Assembly (NCBI GenBank): GCA_029465975.1
Contig: CM055730.1
Span: 13,168,767-13,232,766, forward strand
Reading direction: 5' to 3'
DNA: 64,000 nucleotides
Source: Dallia pectoralis
Lineage: Eukaryota > Chordata > Actinopteri > Esociformes > Umbridae
Positions 37,156-49,815 of this stretch are shown here, in pieces (positions within the stretch are counted from its first letter, which is position 1; every line of letters begins with the position of its first letter). The notes beneath the pieces are model-generated. The model was not told where the DNA came from. It did no database searches and saw nothing but the letters and a program-made list of their open reading frames with translations. A program made the position numbers and the translations under genes.

Positions 37156-38899
37156 GAAATCCATACTAATCTTGTTGTACTGAATGTGACCTCTGAAGAT
37201 GTAAGACCAAATGAATTCAGTCAGATTATGGTGTTTTATCCGTCATTCCACAAACAACAAGATTATACAACATTTATTGAATCACAGAATAGATTAACGT
37301 AAACTTGTAAAATATTCACAAAATAAGTTAAAAAGGATAAACAAATATTCCAGTGGCAGGATAAACAGTGGCTGGACAACAATAAAGCCGGTAAACTATG
37401 TAAAATGATGACAGTGGTCATAGAGAAGGACTGTTTCCATTTCTGCCTATGCCCAAAGTGAATTCAAAATATTGAGCTGAAAGACGGAATGCGGTCAATG
37501 TTCAATGAAAAATAGCCCGCAGTGATAATCCAGAAAAGTCGTCACATCCGTCGGGAATATACTCAACTGGAATAGATCCGATATTGAGACTTTCAAATTC
37601 ATTTCCTGGATCCACCAAGAACCAACGGTTTTGATTAGCAAGTCAGTTCTGGGTATTCCTGATCCAGGGCTGGATTCCTTGCTGGCTGCATGTTTCACGG
37701 CACAACCCCACCCCAGAGTGTGCTTATGTAGCCATGGGTGGAGGCAAGGTTAGGCGTTTGGGGAAATCATAACTAGGGCATAAGGATTATTTTCCTGTTC
37801 TACTCCGAAAGAGTTCAACTCCACTCTCTGAGGCCACGGGTGTTCGGACATTGGAGCGCACTAATGACAGTGTTAACACAAGGGCTGCTGGTGTAGCCTT
37901 TTTTTAGTTGTTATTGTCTATCCTCTTTGTGTATCTGACACACATGTCATATTTTATTGGGATGGGGTCGGGTTTTTCAGTTCATACCTTACTATGCACC
38001 TACTGTGCCCCTATAACTGTACAGATGATATACAGGTCTTAAAAGCTAGACTCCCTGGTCCGTATAGTTCAGAATAAAATACCGCTGAGGACCTGCTTCA
38101 GACATACCAGGTGGTGCAGTTGTTTAGGTAACATTTTATACTTTGTACATTTGTGAATGTTTATTTTATTTTTTTAGTGTTCTGTGATTTGTTATTCACA
38201 GGGCACTATAGGGAATGATGCCATGTCTATATAACAATAACTATAGAAATGTAACGTTTCCTTGCACAACTTGAATAGCAAAAGTATATCTGATGGTGCA
38301 CTGTTAGAGAACGTTGTGATAATGCTGGCATTCCACTTCATCTTCTTTAATAGTAGAGGCGTGGGACAGTCTGTTTTAATGCTGTGCCTTATGGGTTGTA
38401 GATGGAGATGCCCGGGTCATCTGTAGGGGAACTGGGAACATCAGCTAAGTCACACTGTCTTTTATTTTCAGGCCTGCTACCAGACTTGTGAATTATTGAG
38501 CACATTTCATTTCAGTTGAGAAGCTACCAAGTTAGAGTGATACAGAAATAACGAAAGCTCAGCATGAGAGAAGTTGCCTATGAACTGTATAACAATCTCA
38601 ATGGCATGCATGTGTAGTATAAAACACACGGACAAACAGAAAGTAGCGCCAAAATGTAGGCGAAAAACGATCTTTCCATCTACCTATTAATAATTATACC
38701 TTAGAGGTTCAAGGCTCTCAAGGTAGAAGATACATTCTAGTTATTGATTGTAATTAATAATCAAACATCATACGTAAGGGTCATAATAATACAAATAAAG
38801 ACAAATCAAGTAACAAAGCACTAGAAACTAGCTTGAATAGATATGGCTTAAGTAGGTTTTCTAGATAAAAAATGTCAACTGTCTCCTTGATATCATTTC
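37156..38899. other. Intronic sequence, nothing recognised
   Basis: No exon or classified element recognised. Confidence 0.4.
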
Positions 38900-39240
38900 A
38901 TGTACATGAGGTAGACATTTGCGGCACCCTCAAAATAACTCAACACATAGCCAGTAATGTCGAAACTGCTCCCCAGTGCCGGCAGCATTCATGCAGCCCC
39001 AGACCATGACACTGCCACCACCATGCTTGTCTGTAGGCAAGACACACTTGTCTTTGTTCTCCTCACCTGGTTGCCACCACACACTCTTGACACCATCTGA
39101 AACAAATACGTTTATCTTGGTCTCATCAGACCACAGGTTCCAGTAATCCACTCTCTGCATATGACGCTGAGCACACATGAAAAGATATAATCAAATATTT
39201 ACAGAAATGTGAGGTGTGTACTCACTTTTGTGAGATACTG
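38900..39240 (-). mobile_element. Internally deleted Tc1-like transposon with one terminal repeat
   Basis: On the minus strand it begins at an inverted terminal repeat (CAGTATCTCACAAAAGTGAG then TACACACCTCACATTT; high-coordinate end 'tgagatactg' then TA at 39241-39242). Soon after, it encodes a transposase piece, WNLWSDETKINVF ... GGGSVMVWGCMNAAGTGE, which holds the central catalytic aspartate (WSDE) motif. It then jumps to a segment (CTCAAAATAACTCAACACAT on the + strand) also found in the MITE at 62708. Both coding ends are missing. Confidence 0.8.
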
Positions 39241-39244
39241 TATG

Positions 39245-40978
39245 TAGATATAGATATAGAGAGAGATGGCAAACTGCTGAAAGGAATATCCGTTTAGCTT
39301 GTGTCTCAACTCCAAATGATCCAGAAAGCATCAGCAAGGATAATCTCACAAACCTCACATAAATGTCACATCACCCGTGTTTTATTCAGCAACCACAGGG
39401 GGCACCTGTTCAACGTAGGATCACACTCAAGATTCTGCTGCTAACCTTTAAAAGGGAATAAAGGTGAACGAAAGATTTGTTTAAGTTCTATAAATCGCTT
39501 TAAGTAGTTGTCGGGCTCTTTCTACGCACACAACCGTCTTACTCAGGAAAAGCTCGGTCGAGTTAGAGTGAGTGTAGTGTCAGTCGGGTTACATTAATCT
39601 CTCCACGCTAAAGCAATTTGATAGAACATAGTGAAAATAGGATTATCTCAATGAAAAACATATGTTCTGTCACAATGGAGAACCCCAATTGATTGTGGTA
39701 CATCCCGTGTATTTTATTTTGCACAGTTTACCTTTTCTGACATGACTGATAATGTTTACATTTGGGGGCTTTGCACTACCTCAAAATGTGCCTTTTTTTG
39801 GCATCCAACAGCAACGTAATTATATGCATTTAGCAGGCATTCTGATACCATACAACCATCCACCTATAACTATGTATTACCTGCATTTGACATTTTAGGA
39901 GGATTTAGAAATACAAAACAAGGTCGCTTTTCTGGCCTACCAATAAAATAATGTCCTCTTTTAACTAAAAGGTATCACAAATTATATTAAGGAAATAAAA
40001 TGCTAACGGCATACCTTTGATTAAAATATATCCAGGAAATGTCAAGGGCATGGGGAACATGTCTGCAAGTTTCACATTTTGTATTACTAACTTGTCCTTT
40101 ATAGTCTCAAGAGGTGTAAGATGACAGGTCTTTTAAGGTTTTGGCTGGTGGCGCGTGTTACTTTTCTCTGGGTAACCTCTCAACTAGCAAATACCGAAGG
40201 AATTTTCTTGTCTTCTTCTCTTTATGCTGGTCATGTCTAGATCTCACCCGGTTGTGACTGAGAAGTAACATCCCAGAAGCATATCAATCTCTTCATCTGG
40301 GAAACAAAAATAGACCCACCAATGCTTCTGATCAGCTGTAATTAAAAACAAATTAGTCCCCTCAATAATTCAAAAGAAAGTGTCTAAGTTGTTTTTTGCT
40401 GGTACATATTCGTTGCGACACACATTTCCCAGCCTACACCCACGATTGAGTTTGCAGGAGTGTAACCTTGTGCAAGCCTTGGCTGGCAGCTCTGTCCGAG
40501 GTCCAGCCGTCGACCCTGAACAGTACTGAGTCATTTTGTACTCACACCAGGCATTGTCAGTAGGCTATGATCAAGATTTGAAAACCTGGCCAGTGACGCA
40601 GTTTTACTAGCTGGAGGTGACCGGGGCCACAGTGTGGGGTAGATTCCCTATTCAGGTTGTACTGTATTGATTGAAACGTTTAACAAATGTTCACAATTTG
40701 TGCCAGAAATGTGTTTTTGAGTAATACACATTACTCTAAGAGGGCGAATGACAAATAAATATTATACGGTAGAAAATCTTGCATAATTTTCATCTTGCGT
40801 AAATCATTTCTGCCTAAAAGAATTACCAATTGTTGGACAATTGTTGTCAGATCCTGTATTGGTTGGATATGCCCAGGTCCTGTCCGAGAGGGCGGGTTCA
40901 ATTGCTGTGTTCACTCTTTCACTGTGTCTCCAATCCTCCTTTCTCTCAATTACTCAGCTGCCTGTTCACAGAAAAAAA
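39245..40978. other. Intronic sequence, nothing recognised
   Basis: No exon or classified element seen. Confidence 0.4.
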
Positions 40979-41948
40979 GCCCTGTTTAGAGTGAGCTCTG
41001 TGTAGAGTGAGCCCTGTGTAGAGTGAGCCCTGTGTAGAGTGAGCCCTGTGTAGAGTGAGCCCTGTGTAGAGTGAGCCCTGTGTAGAGTGAGCCCTGTGTA
41101 GAGTGAGCCCTGTGTAGAGTGAGCCCTGTGTAGAGTGAGCCCTGTGTAGAGTGAGCCCTGTGTAGAGTGAGCCCTGTGTAGAGTGAGCCCTGTGTAGAGT
41201 GAGCCCTGTGTAGAGTGAGCCCTGTGTAGAGTGAGCCCTGTGTAGAGTGAGCCCAGTGTAGGGTGAGCCCAGTGTAGGGTGAGCCCAGTGTAGGGTGAGC
41301 CCAGTGTAGGGTGAGCCCAGTGTAGGGTGAGCCCTGTGTAGGGTGAGCCCTGTGTAGGGTGAGCCCTGTGTAGGGTGAGCCCTGTGTAGAGTGAGCCCTG
41401 TGTAGAGTGAGCCCTGTGTAGAGTGAGCCCAGTGTAGAGTGAGCCCAGTGTAGAGTGAGCCCAGTGTAGAGTGAGCCCAGTGTAGAGTGAGCCCAGTGTA
41501 GAGTGAGCCCAGTGTAGAGTGAGCCCAGTGTAGAGTGAGCCCAGTGTAGAGTGAGCCCAGTGTAGGGTGAGCCCAGTGTAGGGTGAGCCCAGTGTAGGGT
41601 GAGCCCAGTGTAGGGTGAGCCCAGTGTAGGGTGAGCCCAGTGTAGGGTGAGCCCTGTGTAGGGTGAGCCCTGTGTAGGGTGAGCCCTGTGTAGGGTGAGC
41701 CCTGTGTAGGGTGAGCCCTGTGTAGGGTGAGCCCTGTGTAGGGTGAGCCCTGTGTAGAGTGAGCCCTGTGTAGAGTGAGCCCTGTGTAGAGTGAGCCCTG
41801 TGTAGAGTGAGCCCTGTGTAGAGTGAGCCCTGTGTAGAGTGAGCCCTGTGTAGAGTGAGCCCTGTGTAGAGTGAGCCCTGTGTAGAGTGAGCCCTGTGTA
41901 GAGTGAGCCCTGTGTAGTGAGCCCTGTTTAGAGTGAGCCCTGTTTAGG
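40979..41948. repeat. 16-bp minisatellite, about 60 copies, in ordered variant blocks
   Basis: The unit is GAGTGAGCCCTGTGTA with two polymorphic positions: CCT/CCA and TAGAG/TAGGG. Variants are not mixed but grouped. Along the array the order is T+AG, A+GG (from about 41250), T+GG (about 41330), T+AG (about 41385), A+AG (about 41425), A+GG (about 41560), T+GG (about 41650), T+AG (about 41755). One short unit (TGTAGTGAGCCC) lies near the end. Confidence 0.97.
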
Positions 41949-44880
41949 TGCGTTGGTTAGGTGCACTCCGAACCTGAGCTCAGCTTAGTTGCATCAGTCA
42001 TAGTAAAGGAGAAACTGTAGTAGTTTTCAAGTGTGTAATGCTGTCAGGGCCACGGCTAGACGGATACTCCAGAGCGTATGGCAGCATGAGGGCCAAGCCA
42101 CTTGTGAGCGGCCATTGCTCTTGTCGTTCCTGTGTTTGTGTCAAGCCGTCCCATTGAGCCCTGATGACTCCCTTCACTGTTGAGGAAGTGGCTCTTTAAA
42201 AGTTCATTGGATACAATTGTTTTGGCGGGTCTCCTAATCCGAGGTATGTTTACTGATCAAAACGAGTTGCCTGGCGTTACTGCTTGGCCATTTGGTCTGC
42301 GGTCAAATGTGGTTTAGCAGTCGCCCTAAGTTAAGCGTGGAGCTATAAAAAGGTGAAGCCTTGCAAAGCTTTTAAGCTACGTTGATTGAACTTCAATGAT
42401 TTCCTAACCAAACCGATAACAGGCTGTTTCTTGTTTTTGCTAAAAGTTTTGTAACGTTTATATTGTCTTGATACTTCTATTCTTATTATTCACTTGATTT
42501 AATTAAATAGCATGTAGCCAAATTAGCTTGACTCAGTGTTAGGCTAGCAATATCTGTTAGCCACATGTGGTATGCTCTCTCTATTGCATGGTAGCAAGGT
42601 CTATCTCGTTCTCTCAATCACAAACACACACACAAACATATTAGTTTATTTCTTTTTAAGAAGCTTATGTTTTTGTAAATAATAAAAGTGTGCAGTAGTT
42701 TTGTGTTCAAACAGTGTGCAAACATTATTAATGCAGGTTTCTTAAAAGTCCAATAATTCGGAACGTGTTTTGGTAATGCTTCATTTGGAGAATACATCTC
42801 TAGGCGCTGTACATCTACAGCTGTACTGTCAGCTCTAAGAAAATGCATTGCAGAGCAACTGAAATGATGTAGTGCCGGGAACCACCAGCGTAGCCAGAAT
42901 TCCCGTAAGGGCATGTCCGGGGTGGTGGGAGACAAACCCAGCATGAATTTGGCCAGACCAAATGAGCATTAACACGGTTGTAAGTTCATAGAGCTTTACC
43001 TCAAATGCTCGATTCTGCTTATGTTCTAGACAAGTGTTGCACAAGTGAAAGGATTTGCAGAAAATGTCCCGGTGGACGTTGTTAGTTAACCAGTTCAGTA
43101 CCAAACATTTTATATCATGAAAATGCAGAGAAATTAATTAGCATTTTCATTTACTAATGAAATGGATACTATTGAAATACAAATGATAGAATATTGATTT
43201 TTTTATGATTATTTCTAGATGATACTTTCAAGCAGAAAGTTGTCTGACTTGTATTTTATTGAGCATCAACAGATAAACTCTCCATATAACGTTTCACCAT
43301 TCGTCTTCACCTGTATCTTTAGCTAACTGCCTGTAATAAGATTATCTGCTTTAGTCAGCATTAAAAGCTCATTCCTGTCAGACCCCTGGGATTAGTCCAC
43401 CTCAGCCTAAAAGGCTCACGGCACAAAGTACTGCGAAATGTTCTTTTTACCCAAACAGTTAGCAATTGCCATATATTTTCCAAATGTCTACTATTTTATA
43501 ATTTAAGCAGTTTTAATTTCATCAAGAAGTGCTAATCCAGCTATGACGTGTCATAAGACTCTTAGTTGTAGGCTATGGTTTGATCTAATGACTGATATCG
43601 CTGACGTTACCCATGTAAATGTATGATTTGTAGTTATCTATAGTTTATTACGTGATTAATGATAACGCTAAAATGACCCACCCCAATCTAAATGGATATT
43701 GCTCTGAAACAGAACCATAGGAATATTTGGTAAAGGGTATTTAAAAGAAAACTATTTTGTGGAAATGTTCAATTAATTAAGAATAATGTAACACATAATA
43801 TCTGGCATGAGCTAAAACAAAAATATGTATGTTTTTGTTATTTTTTTATGTTTCATTCAGTGAAAATGTATATCTCAGACTCTGAATGTCTGAAAACACT
43901 TCCTATGTGTTCCCCTAGGTATCAGCATTATGCCAGGCTTTGTTTCAAGTCTCTAGCTCGTTTAACGACCGAGAAACAGTTATTTTACTGAGATCTGGTC
44001 TTTTTTCCATTCATCCTAATGAGTGACGCAATAAGCTCCTCCACGTTCAGATAACTATGTAGACGAATGGAAGCAAAGCCCTATGGGAAATGAAGTATTT
44101 ACCTTCGATTTAGAATTGAGTTCTTCATGGAAGCTGCCTTTGACTGAAACAGACCGACATCAATGTTGTAAACGTCTATTCTCGACTGAATATGGATTAT
44201 TATGGATTACTATGGGTCGTAAACAATGCTAATAATATCCTTGGGACTATAGTATATTATTAAATAGCCGTTTTAGAATTTGCGATCTTCGTGTAGAGGT
44301 TATATTGGTTGTATAGGGTACTGCAAGTATCCCTAGTGGTTGTATAGGGTACTGCAATGATCCCGCAGACGGGACGACTGTCAAGATCAGATTAAAAATG
44401 TGTCTCTTATAAGTGATACTGTATAATCACAATCCCAAACAAAATGAGATGCAGTTGTGCAGGTGGTTCAATGATGGGGAAACACTGCTCTGTGTGAGTT
44501 AGTGGACTATAATTATTTGGCACTTTCAAACCCAAGATTTAATTGCTTAGTATTAGATAACAGGAGATTTTAGATGAATGTTCAAGTGAATAATGTTCCT
44601 CTTTAACATTCAGTAAACAAAACATGGCATTTTTGTCAATATATTAAAGAAGGAACAATAATGTAGTTGTCACTTCAAAATGTAATCCTTTGTAAAAGCA
44701 GCCGAAAGTTAAAGATTCAAAAAAATGAACGTCCTAAACGCTTGGTTTTAAGAAATGTTTTCGGGTGGATCAACCCATTATGTTTGCAAAAATGTCCCAG
44801 TCTAACAGCTGACTCTCTGGGAAATGCAGTGCGTGCCGGTTCTTTAAAACAAAGCAGGAAGGAGAATAGACCCAGTCTTA
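41949..44880. other. Intronic sequence, nothing recognised
   Basis: Mostly AT-rich. A 'ggttgtatagggtactgcaa' phrase is duplicated at about 44309 and 44338. No exon or classified element recognised. Confidence 0.4.
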
Positions 44881-45138
44881 TCAGTTATACAACTGAATGC
44901 CTTCAACTCAATTGTGTCCTCTGCATTTTACCCAACCCTGAGGTGCAGGGGGCAGCCCTAATCAGTTACCTGGTTCGACATCCACGTCAACGGCACCCGG
45001 GGAGCGTTTTAGGGTTTACTGTCTTGCTCAAGGACAGAACGACTAAGGTTTTTTCATCTTGATGGTGGGGTGATTAGTACCAGGGACGTTCCAGACCCAA
45101 GCCCTATTCCCGTACCAGTAGACCACCTTTCCGCCCCA
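44881..45138 (-). mobile_element. tRNA-derived SINE (salmonid/pike type), minus strand
   Basis: 'caactgaatgccttcaactc', 'ctctgcattttacccaaccc', 'gaggtgcagggggcagccct' and 'gacatccacgtcaacggcac' then CCGGGGAGCG follow the body of a SINE very common in salmonid-type fishes, here reversed. The right end (45062-45138) is a diverged tRNA-like head read on the minus strand, with A-box-like GGTGGTCTACTGG and a weak B-box-like GTCTGGAACGTCCC. The promoter looks mutated. Confidence 0.75.
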
Positions 45139-46457
45139 AGCAAGATCAGCCTTCTCTCTTTTTCCTGTAGCAGTCTTGTATCATATTTGAACAAAGGTTC
45201 ACAAGTGCCAATACCTTTACACTTAACTGTATGCAATACTAACATAACATTGCACTAACATTGTCACAGGAACAGACACAGTCTATTCCAGACTCAATGT
45301 CCTCCATGAAACTGCCATATCTTTTCTTCAAAAATCTCTGCCTCAATGAATTGATTAGGAAGTTTGACGAGGCACATGCAATAAATTAGCCAGTAAATAA
45401 GCACAAGGCAAACCTGACAGATTTTCAGAGAGAATTTTGTCTAGACAATTGGCTCGTGTCCGGACCAGTGAGTCACGTCCCTCCCTGTGCTCTGATTCAT
45501 GTAGGACTGCTGTCCACACCTGCTGTCTTGATTTGACCTTAATTGCCAACAGCAAAGTGTCCAAAGCAGGTGTAGTTTGGTCAGTTCAGGAGCAAGCACA
45601 CATACCCCTGGCTTGTGATGCAAACTGCGAAGCTGGGATCCACTTCTTGCAAAAAGCTTAGGTTTGGCAAAGACTTGAGGGATTATTTTTATCTGTTATT
45701 TTTTTCGTTTAAACTGGTTGAATGCTACTTCACTTCATGACACAATGTTCTGGGGAGAAGCCAACCGTCTGGAAATGAGCTTTAGAATGGCACTTCTTCG
45801 TAAACATTTAATGGGTTTAGGGGTGGGGGTCGGGATATGAGAAATCAATCCTTCTGAAAGCACATTACGGGAGTAAAGTTAAGTTACTTTCCCCTGGGCT
45901 CCAGTGCTCTTCCAAAGGGAAACAAGGTGTGGACACAGGGACAGTGGAAGCAAGCATTTGTCAGTGTGAAAAGTATACCAATGATACATTACATGATTTT
46001 AAATTATTGTTACTGTTAATCATCTTCCTGATGAAACCAATTTTTGTTTTAGTATTTTATAATATCAACTAAAAGAATTGAATGAGTGTGGTTGACCTTT
46101 TTCTCTGGAACATTTTCCTTGCCGCAAACATGCAGCAGTCATTAGAGGAAAAAGCATCACCTGAAGTCCGTTATGCTGTTACTAGGTAGAAATACAGTCT
46201 CATTAAGCCCATCTATTGTTTTGTAAATTGACACACGAAGCTGAAAGAGAAAATCATGTGTCCATGTATATGAAATCATTTTGAAATATGAATAGGAGTG
46301 TGTGCTCATGAATTCAATTCAAATACTTTGCCAATACGTGTTTGTGTTTGCACTGTCATCAGGCAGCTATTGAAATGATATACAAACAAAACGTTTACTA
46401 AAATGAATATACCGCATTTCCTCTTTGTGTTGACCGGCATGTATTTTTATTCTGCAG
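45139..46457. other. Intronic sequence just upstream of the NRG3 exon
   Basis: No transposon recognised. The last bases form the 3' splice site: a T/C-rich run (GTATTTTTATTCTGCAG) ending at 46457. Confidence 0.5.
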
Positions 46458-46531
46458 GTGTAGAGAAGGCTACCAGGGAATACGCTGTGACCAGTTCCTG
46501 CCAAAGACGGACTCCATCTTATCTGATCCAA
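46458..46531 (+). CDS. nrg3: Neuregulin-3 internal exon: C-terminal part of the EGF-like domain
   Basis: NRG3 is a membrane-anchored ligand whose extracellular EGF-like domain binds the ErbB4 receptor tyrosine kinase, mainly in the nervous system. The exon opens with one base finishing a split codon, then 24 codons, then one base (A) starting the next. It reads CREGYQGIRCDQFLPKTDS followed by ILSDP. The two cysteines with eight residues between them match the fifth and sixth EGF cysteines, and the QFLPKTDSILSDP stalk distinguishes NRG3 from NRG1, NRG2 and NRG4 as I know them. A pyrimidine-rich stretch ending in TTCTGCAG precedes it and GTAAGAAC follows it, so both splice sites look functional. 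The leftover A would fit a following threonine codon, as in mammalian NRG3. This is a partial gene: neighbouring exons are outside the window or unrecognised. Fish often have two copies (nrg3a, nrg3b); I cannot say which this is. No stop or frameshift is seen. Confidence 0.93.
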
Positions 46532-47189
46532 GTAAGAACCCTACCTTAATCATCTGCATTCATTGTTAATTATAGGACCTGGGAAATAGAGATTCCACAA
46601 AATATTTGCTCATTTAAATTAAGTTTGGATTTGCTGCAATTGTGCATATGAAAACAGATTATAAAACATATTAAAAACATATAATTTGATGATTCAGACT
46701 TTTGAAACCTCCGATGTAAGCATTTCATATTTTACATTTTTATAACCATGGTTAGTCCCAGTACTTTGCTTACCTTTAGAAAGGTATCAATGTCCATGCT
46801 TGTTGATGTATTAATTTGTTTCTAGTTCAACTGATTGGTAGCTTATGCCTGGAAACAACATTTTGCCTAATCAAATCTCTGAACTCACAGAGTAAAACAA
46901 ATCTGTATTCTGCGTTAAAGCAAAGGTCTTGTGTGTAATTAATGACTACTAGAAGACATGTGCATGCTGGAACCAAGCCAATTCTGTGAAACCCATCAAC
47001 ACGTGTGGACAACGACAGAAAGGAGTGGATCAAGGTTTTGATAATTATGCAGCCCTACAGTCGCATCCTCACAACCTCTTTGGTTCAAATGGGTCAGTTT
47101 GGCGAATGTGAGTGATAATGACAAACCAACTTGCCTTTCCAGTAGCGCAATGCAACGTGTTGGGTGATGGAACAGTGAGTTTGGGAAGT
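46532..47189. other. Intronic sequence just downstream of the NRG3 exon
   Basis: Begins with the splice donor GTAAGAAC. Otherwise AT-rich, nothing recognised. Confidence 0.5.
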
Positions 47190-47378
47190 GACTGCCCACC
47201 AAGCCTGTGAGACTGCCCACCAAGCCTGTGAGACTGCCCACCAAGCCTGTGAGACTGCCCACCAAGCCTGTGAGACTGCCCACCAAGCCTGTGAGACTGC
47301 CCACCAAGCCTGTGAGACTGCCCACCAAGCCTGAGAGACTGCCCACCAAGCCTGAGAGACTGCCCATCAAGCCTGGGA
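47190..47378. repeat. 21-bp minisatellite, 9 copies
   Basis: Nine exact-length units of GACTGCCCACCAAGCCTGTG plus A, starting at 47190. The last three have GAGA/GGGA endings. The unit keeps frame, so peptide repeats (RLPTKPV; GLVGSLT on the other strand) appear but are artefacts. It lies 659 bases after the NRG3 exon. Confidence 0.97.
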
Positions 47379-48084
47379 GAATGTTGGCAGCTAAAATGCC
47401 AAAGGTCTGCAAAGCTGCAATTGCTGCAAATGGAGAATTATTTGATGAAAGCAAACTTTGAGGGGTACAAGTATTATTGCTAATCATTATTCCATACCCA
47501 ATATTTCCTATTCAATTCACTACTCCATTAAAGGACAAAGGTACACTGACACCCTAGAGGAAGATTAAAGGCAAACTAGACCACTTCTGATTTGCAGGGT
47601 GCCTATTCCAGAGGGGGATGATAGCCCCCCCTCCCCGCTGGCACCAAGCCTATAACATCAAAAGGGTCTCCCATTCAAATCCAGGAGGGAGCTGATTTGC
47701 CGTGAAGAACCATTCCGACATGAGCAAGATACAGAATTGACGATGACAGTTTAGCTAGCTGGGACAGCAGTCCAACACAGTGACTGTTTATATCTTTTAC
47801 TCCCTGAAAAATATTGTCAGTGCAAGAGGAAAGCGGGCTGACCAATTGATGCCCAACCATAGCTGTGGAACTGTCAAGTCTCCAACAGCCTGGTTACAAT
47901 ATGATAGTTAACAAAACGATCGCCAGATTTTGCCAGAGCATGTAGAGGATTGAATCGACACGGACGTAGTCCTTTTCAGAATGTGGTGTGGGGTGTATTG
48001 TGTTTCAGAGCATTTATTTGCAATGCACATGAGCAGATCCTCTATTTCCGTTTTTCTTTTTCAAGAAGTGAAACGTCTGGTCCG
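47379..48084. other. Intronic sequence, nothing recognised
   Basis: No exon or classified element seen. Confidence 0.4.
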
Positions 48085-48285
48085 AACCGACAGAAGGTGA
48101 CGCAAGTCAGAAAACGTTAATGGTGGTTACAGGAGGAATGTGTCACAATACACACAGCTGCGTATGGGCAAGCTTAGCCACAGACCGGTCAGAGTGCCCA
48201 TGGGGACCCCTGTCGAACGTCAGAAGCGCCCTAAATGGACCTGCGAGCATCAGAACTGGACCTCGGAGTAGCGGAAGAAGTTGAC
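48085..48285 (+). mobile_element. Tc1-like transposon fragment, further family
   Basis: 'acagaaggtgacgcaagtca', 'aacgttaatggtggttacag', 'gcgtatgggcaagcttagcc', 'cagaccggtcagagtgccca' and 'gcatcagaactggacctcgg' run in the same order as the 5' coding part of a common fish Tc1-like element. It breaks off abruptly after 'gcggaagaag'. No catalytic part is present. Confidence 0.75.
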
Positions 48286-49815
48286 AGTACTGACCGTTTA
48301 CTAATTATCACTACAGACATGTCTACGGACACCTTTTGAAACAGGCCGTTTCATGCTGTATACTGAATTCCAAATGCATTGGCATGTCGTTCTGACGGCG
48401 CTGGTTGGCTCTCCACCAGGGAGCGAGGGGGAGGGACGGGACAACCTCCCAACTTCACTTAAACCAGCGCTAATGGCCCATTGCCAGTGAGAGCCTAATT
48501 CCCATGTAGCAGGTCATTACAATGCGCTCGGAAAATCTGCATAAAACTCTCATATTCTTCATTACAGTCCAGCTGACAAGATCCATATCTCACTGTAAAT
48601 GTGTCACCCGAAAGCATTACCGTGGACTCGCTAAAATATTACACATGTGCGAACAAGTGAACGCGCAACGCCTCGCCGGATGAATTGCCGCGATCAATTT
48701 GCATTTCCCTTTTTTGCGCTTCTGTTATTCTTTCCCCACGCCGAGTGGGTAAATTGGCTTGGGCGATCACTCTCCATTACATACGTTGCATCGACAATTC
48801 TACATTTACTACAGAGTTCACCCACCGTGGGAGGAATGTGATTTGTCGGACAGCCGAGGCACGGGTTGTTTTTGGCTCTTTTTTTTACACTGATTCCAAA
48901 CCGGTATAATGGATTTGGTCTACAGCAGCACAGAAACCACAGGGACACTAAGCTGTTATCTAATACTTTGTCCATTCTTCTGGAACGCTTCTCTTGAGGA
49001 ACGATTCATATGATTAACGTTGTCCTGTTTTTTTTGCATTGCTTAATATTGTAATTGCGATTGACCTTGAATGATACTGTAAATTCGTTTTTCTTAGGGC
49101 TTATTCCTTGGTATGAAGTTACCTAAGTTTGTGGCATGTTATTAATACTATGGTATAGTTGTTTGATTCTATTTAGTTGCAACAGTGATTACTGGGAGTA
49201 ATGGCTATGTAATCTGTTAATTTTCAATGGCCTATTATTAAGGAATATGCGCAATCTGAGCAAATTGCCATTGGTACTTGCCGCTAATGTGCACATATAA
49301 TGGATATGCTTAGATACAAGCAGAACATCTAAAACGAAAAGTGCTCTTTTGTCATAAGACATGAGGTATAAACTGTATGAATGAAGGAATACAACAGGTG
49401 GCAGTTATGTTACCCACTGTACCTTATTTTGACATCCTCTCAGCATCTAAGAAACGCCTGCCTTGGCTCCTGGTGAGTCAACACATACAGTATGTCTTCC
49501 TGATGTTTTGACAGAGTGGATTGGTGCTGACTGCTGCTAAATTACCTCTCCCTTTGCCAACAGTTTACTAGTAGAACGGCAATATTGCCAGAGAAAAAAC
49601 TTTCGCTTTTTAAACTTGCTTGAGAGAGGCAAGGATATGCTTTTAGGATTCTGCAGAATCTTTTATAAAAGAGTAGGAATGAAACAGACATAGAAGAGTT
49701 CTGCTGCAGTTCATGTGTTTGGTCTGAAACATCAATGGCATTTTAGTATTAGCTGACAGGATATGGTTAGCAGTTATCTACTCATATTAGAGATATTTTA
49801 CATGTTTTAATATAT
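48286..49815. other. Intronic sequence; complex block at 48370-48910
   Basis: 48370-48910 is sequence-complex with CpG and no recognised repeat, a candidate for conserved non-coding sequence. The remainder is AT-rich and unremarkable. Confidence 0.3.

Larger units (their letters stand above)
1..46457 (+). other. nrg3: Intron of nrg3 upstream of the EGF exon
   Basis: This is inferred from the exon at 46458 and its 3' splice site (TTTTTATTCTGCAG ending at 46457). No other exon was recognised in this span, so it should be part or all of the preceding intron. Repeats inside it are listed separately. Small unrecognised, alternative or non-coding exons cannot be excluded. Confidence 0.75.

Noticed and set aside
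44667..45062. 131-codon open frame
   Set aside because: Its second half runs through the SINE body; no protein family recognised.
1..46457. Preceding NRG3 exon (first four EGF cysteines)
   Set aside because: No matching cysteine pattern with a donor site was recognised; it probably lies before the window.
46996..47487. 163-codon minus-strand frame with GLVGSLT repeats
   Set aside because: Caused by the 21-bp minisatellite; flanking parts have no recognised family.
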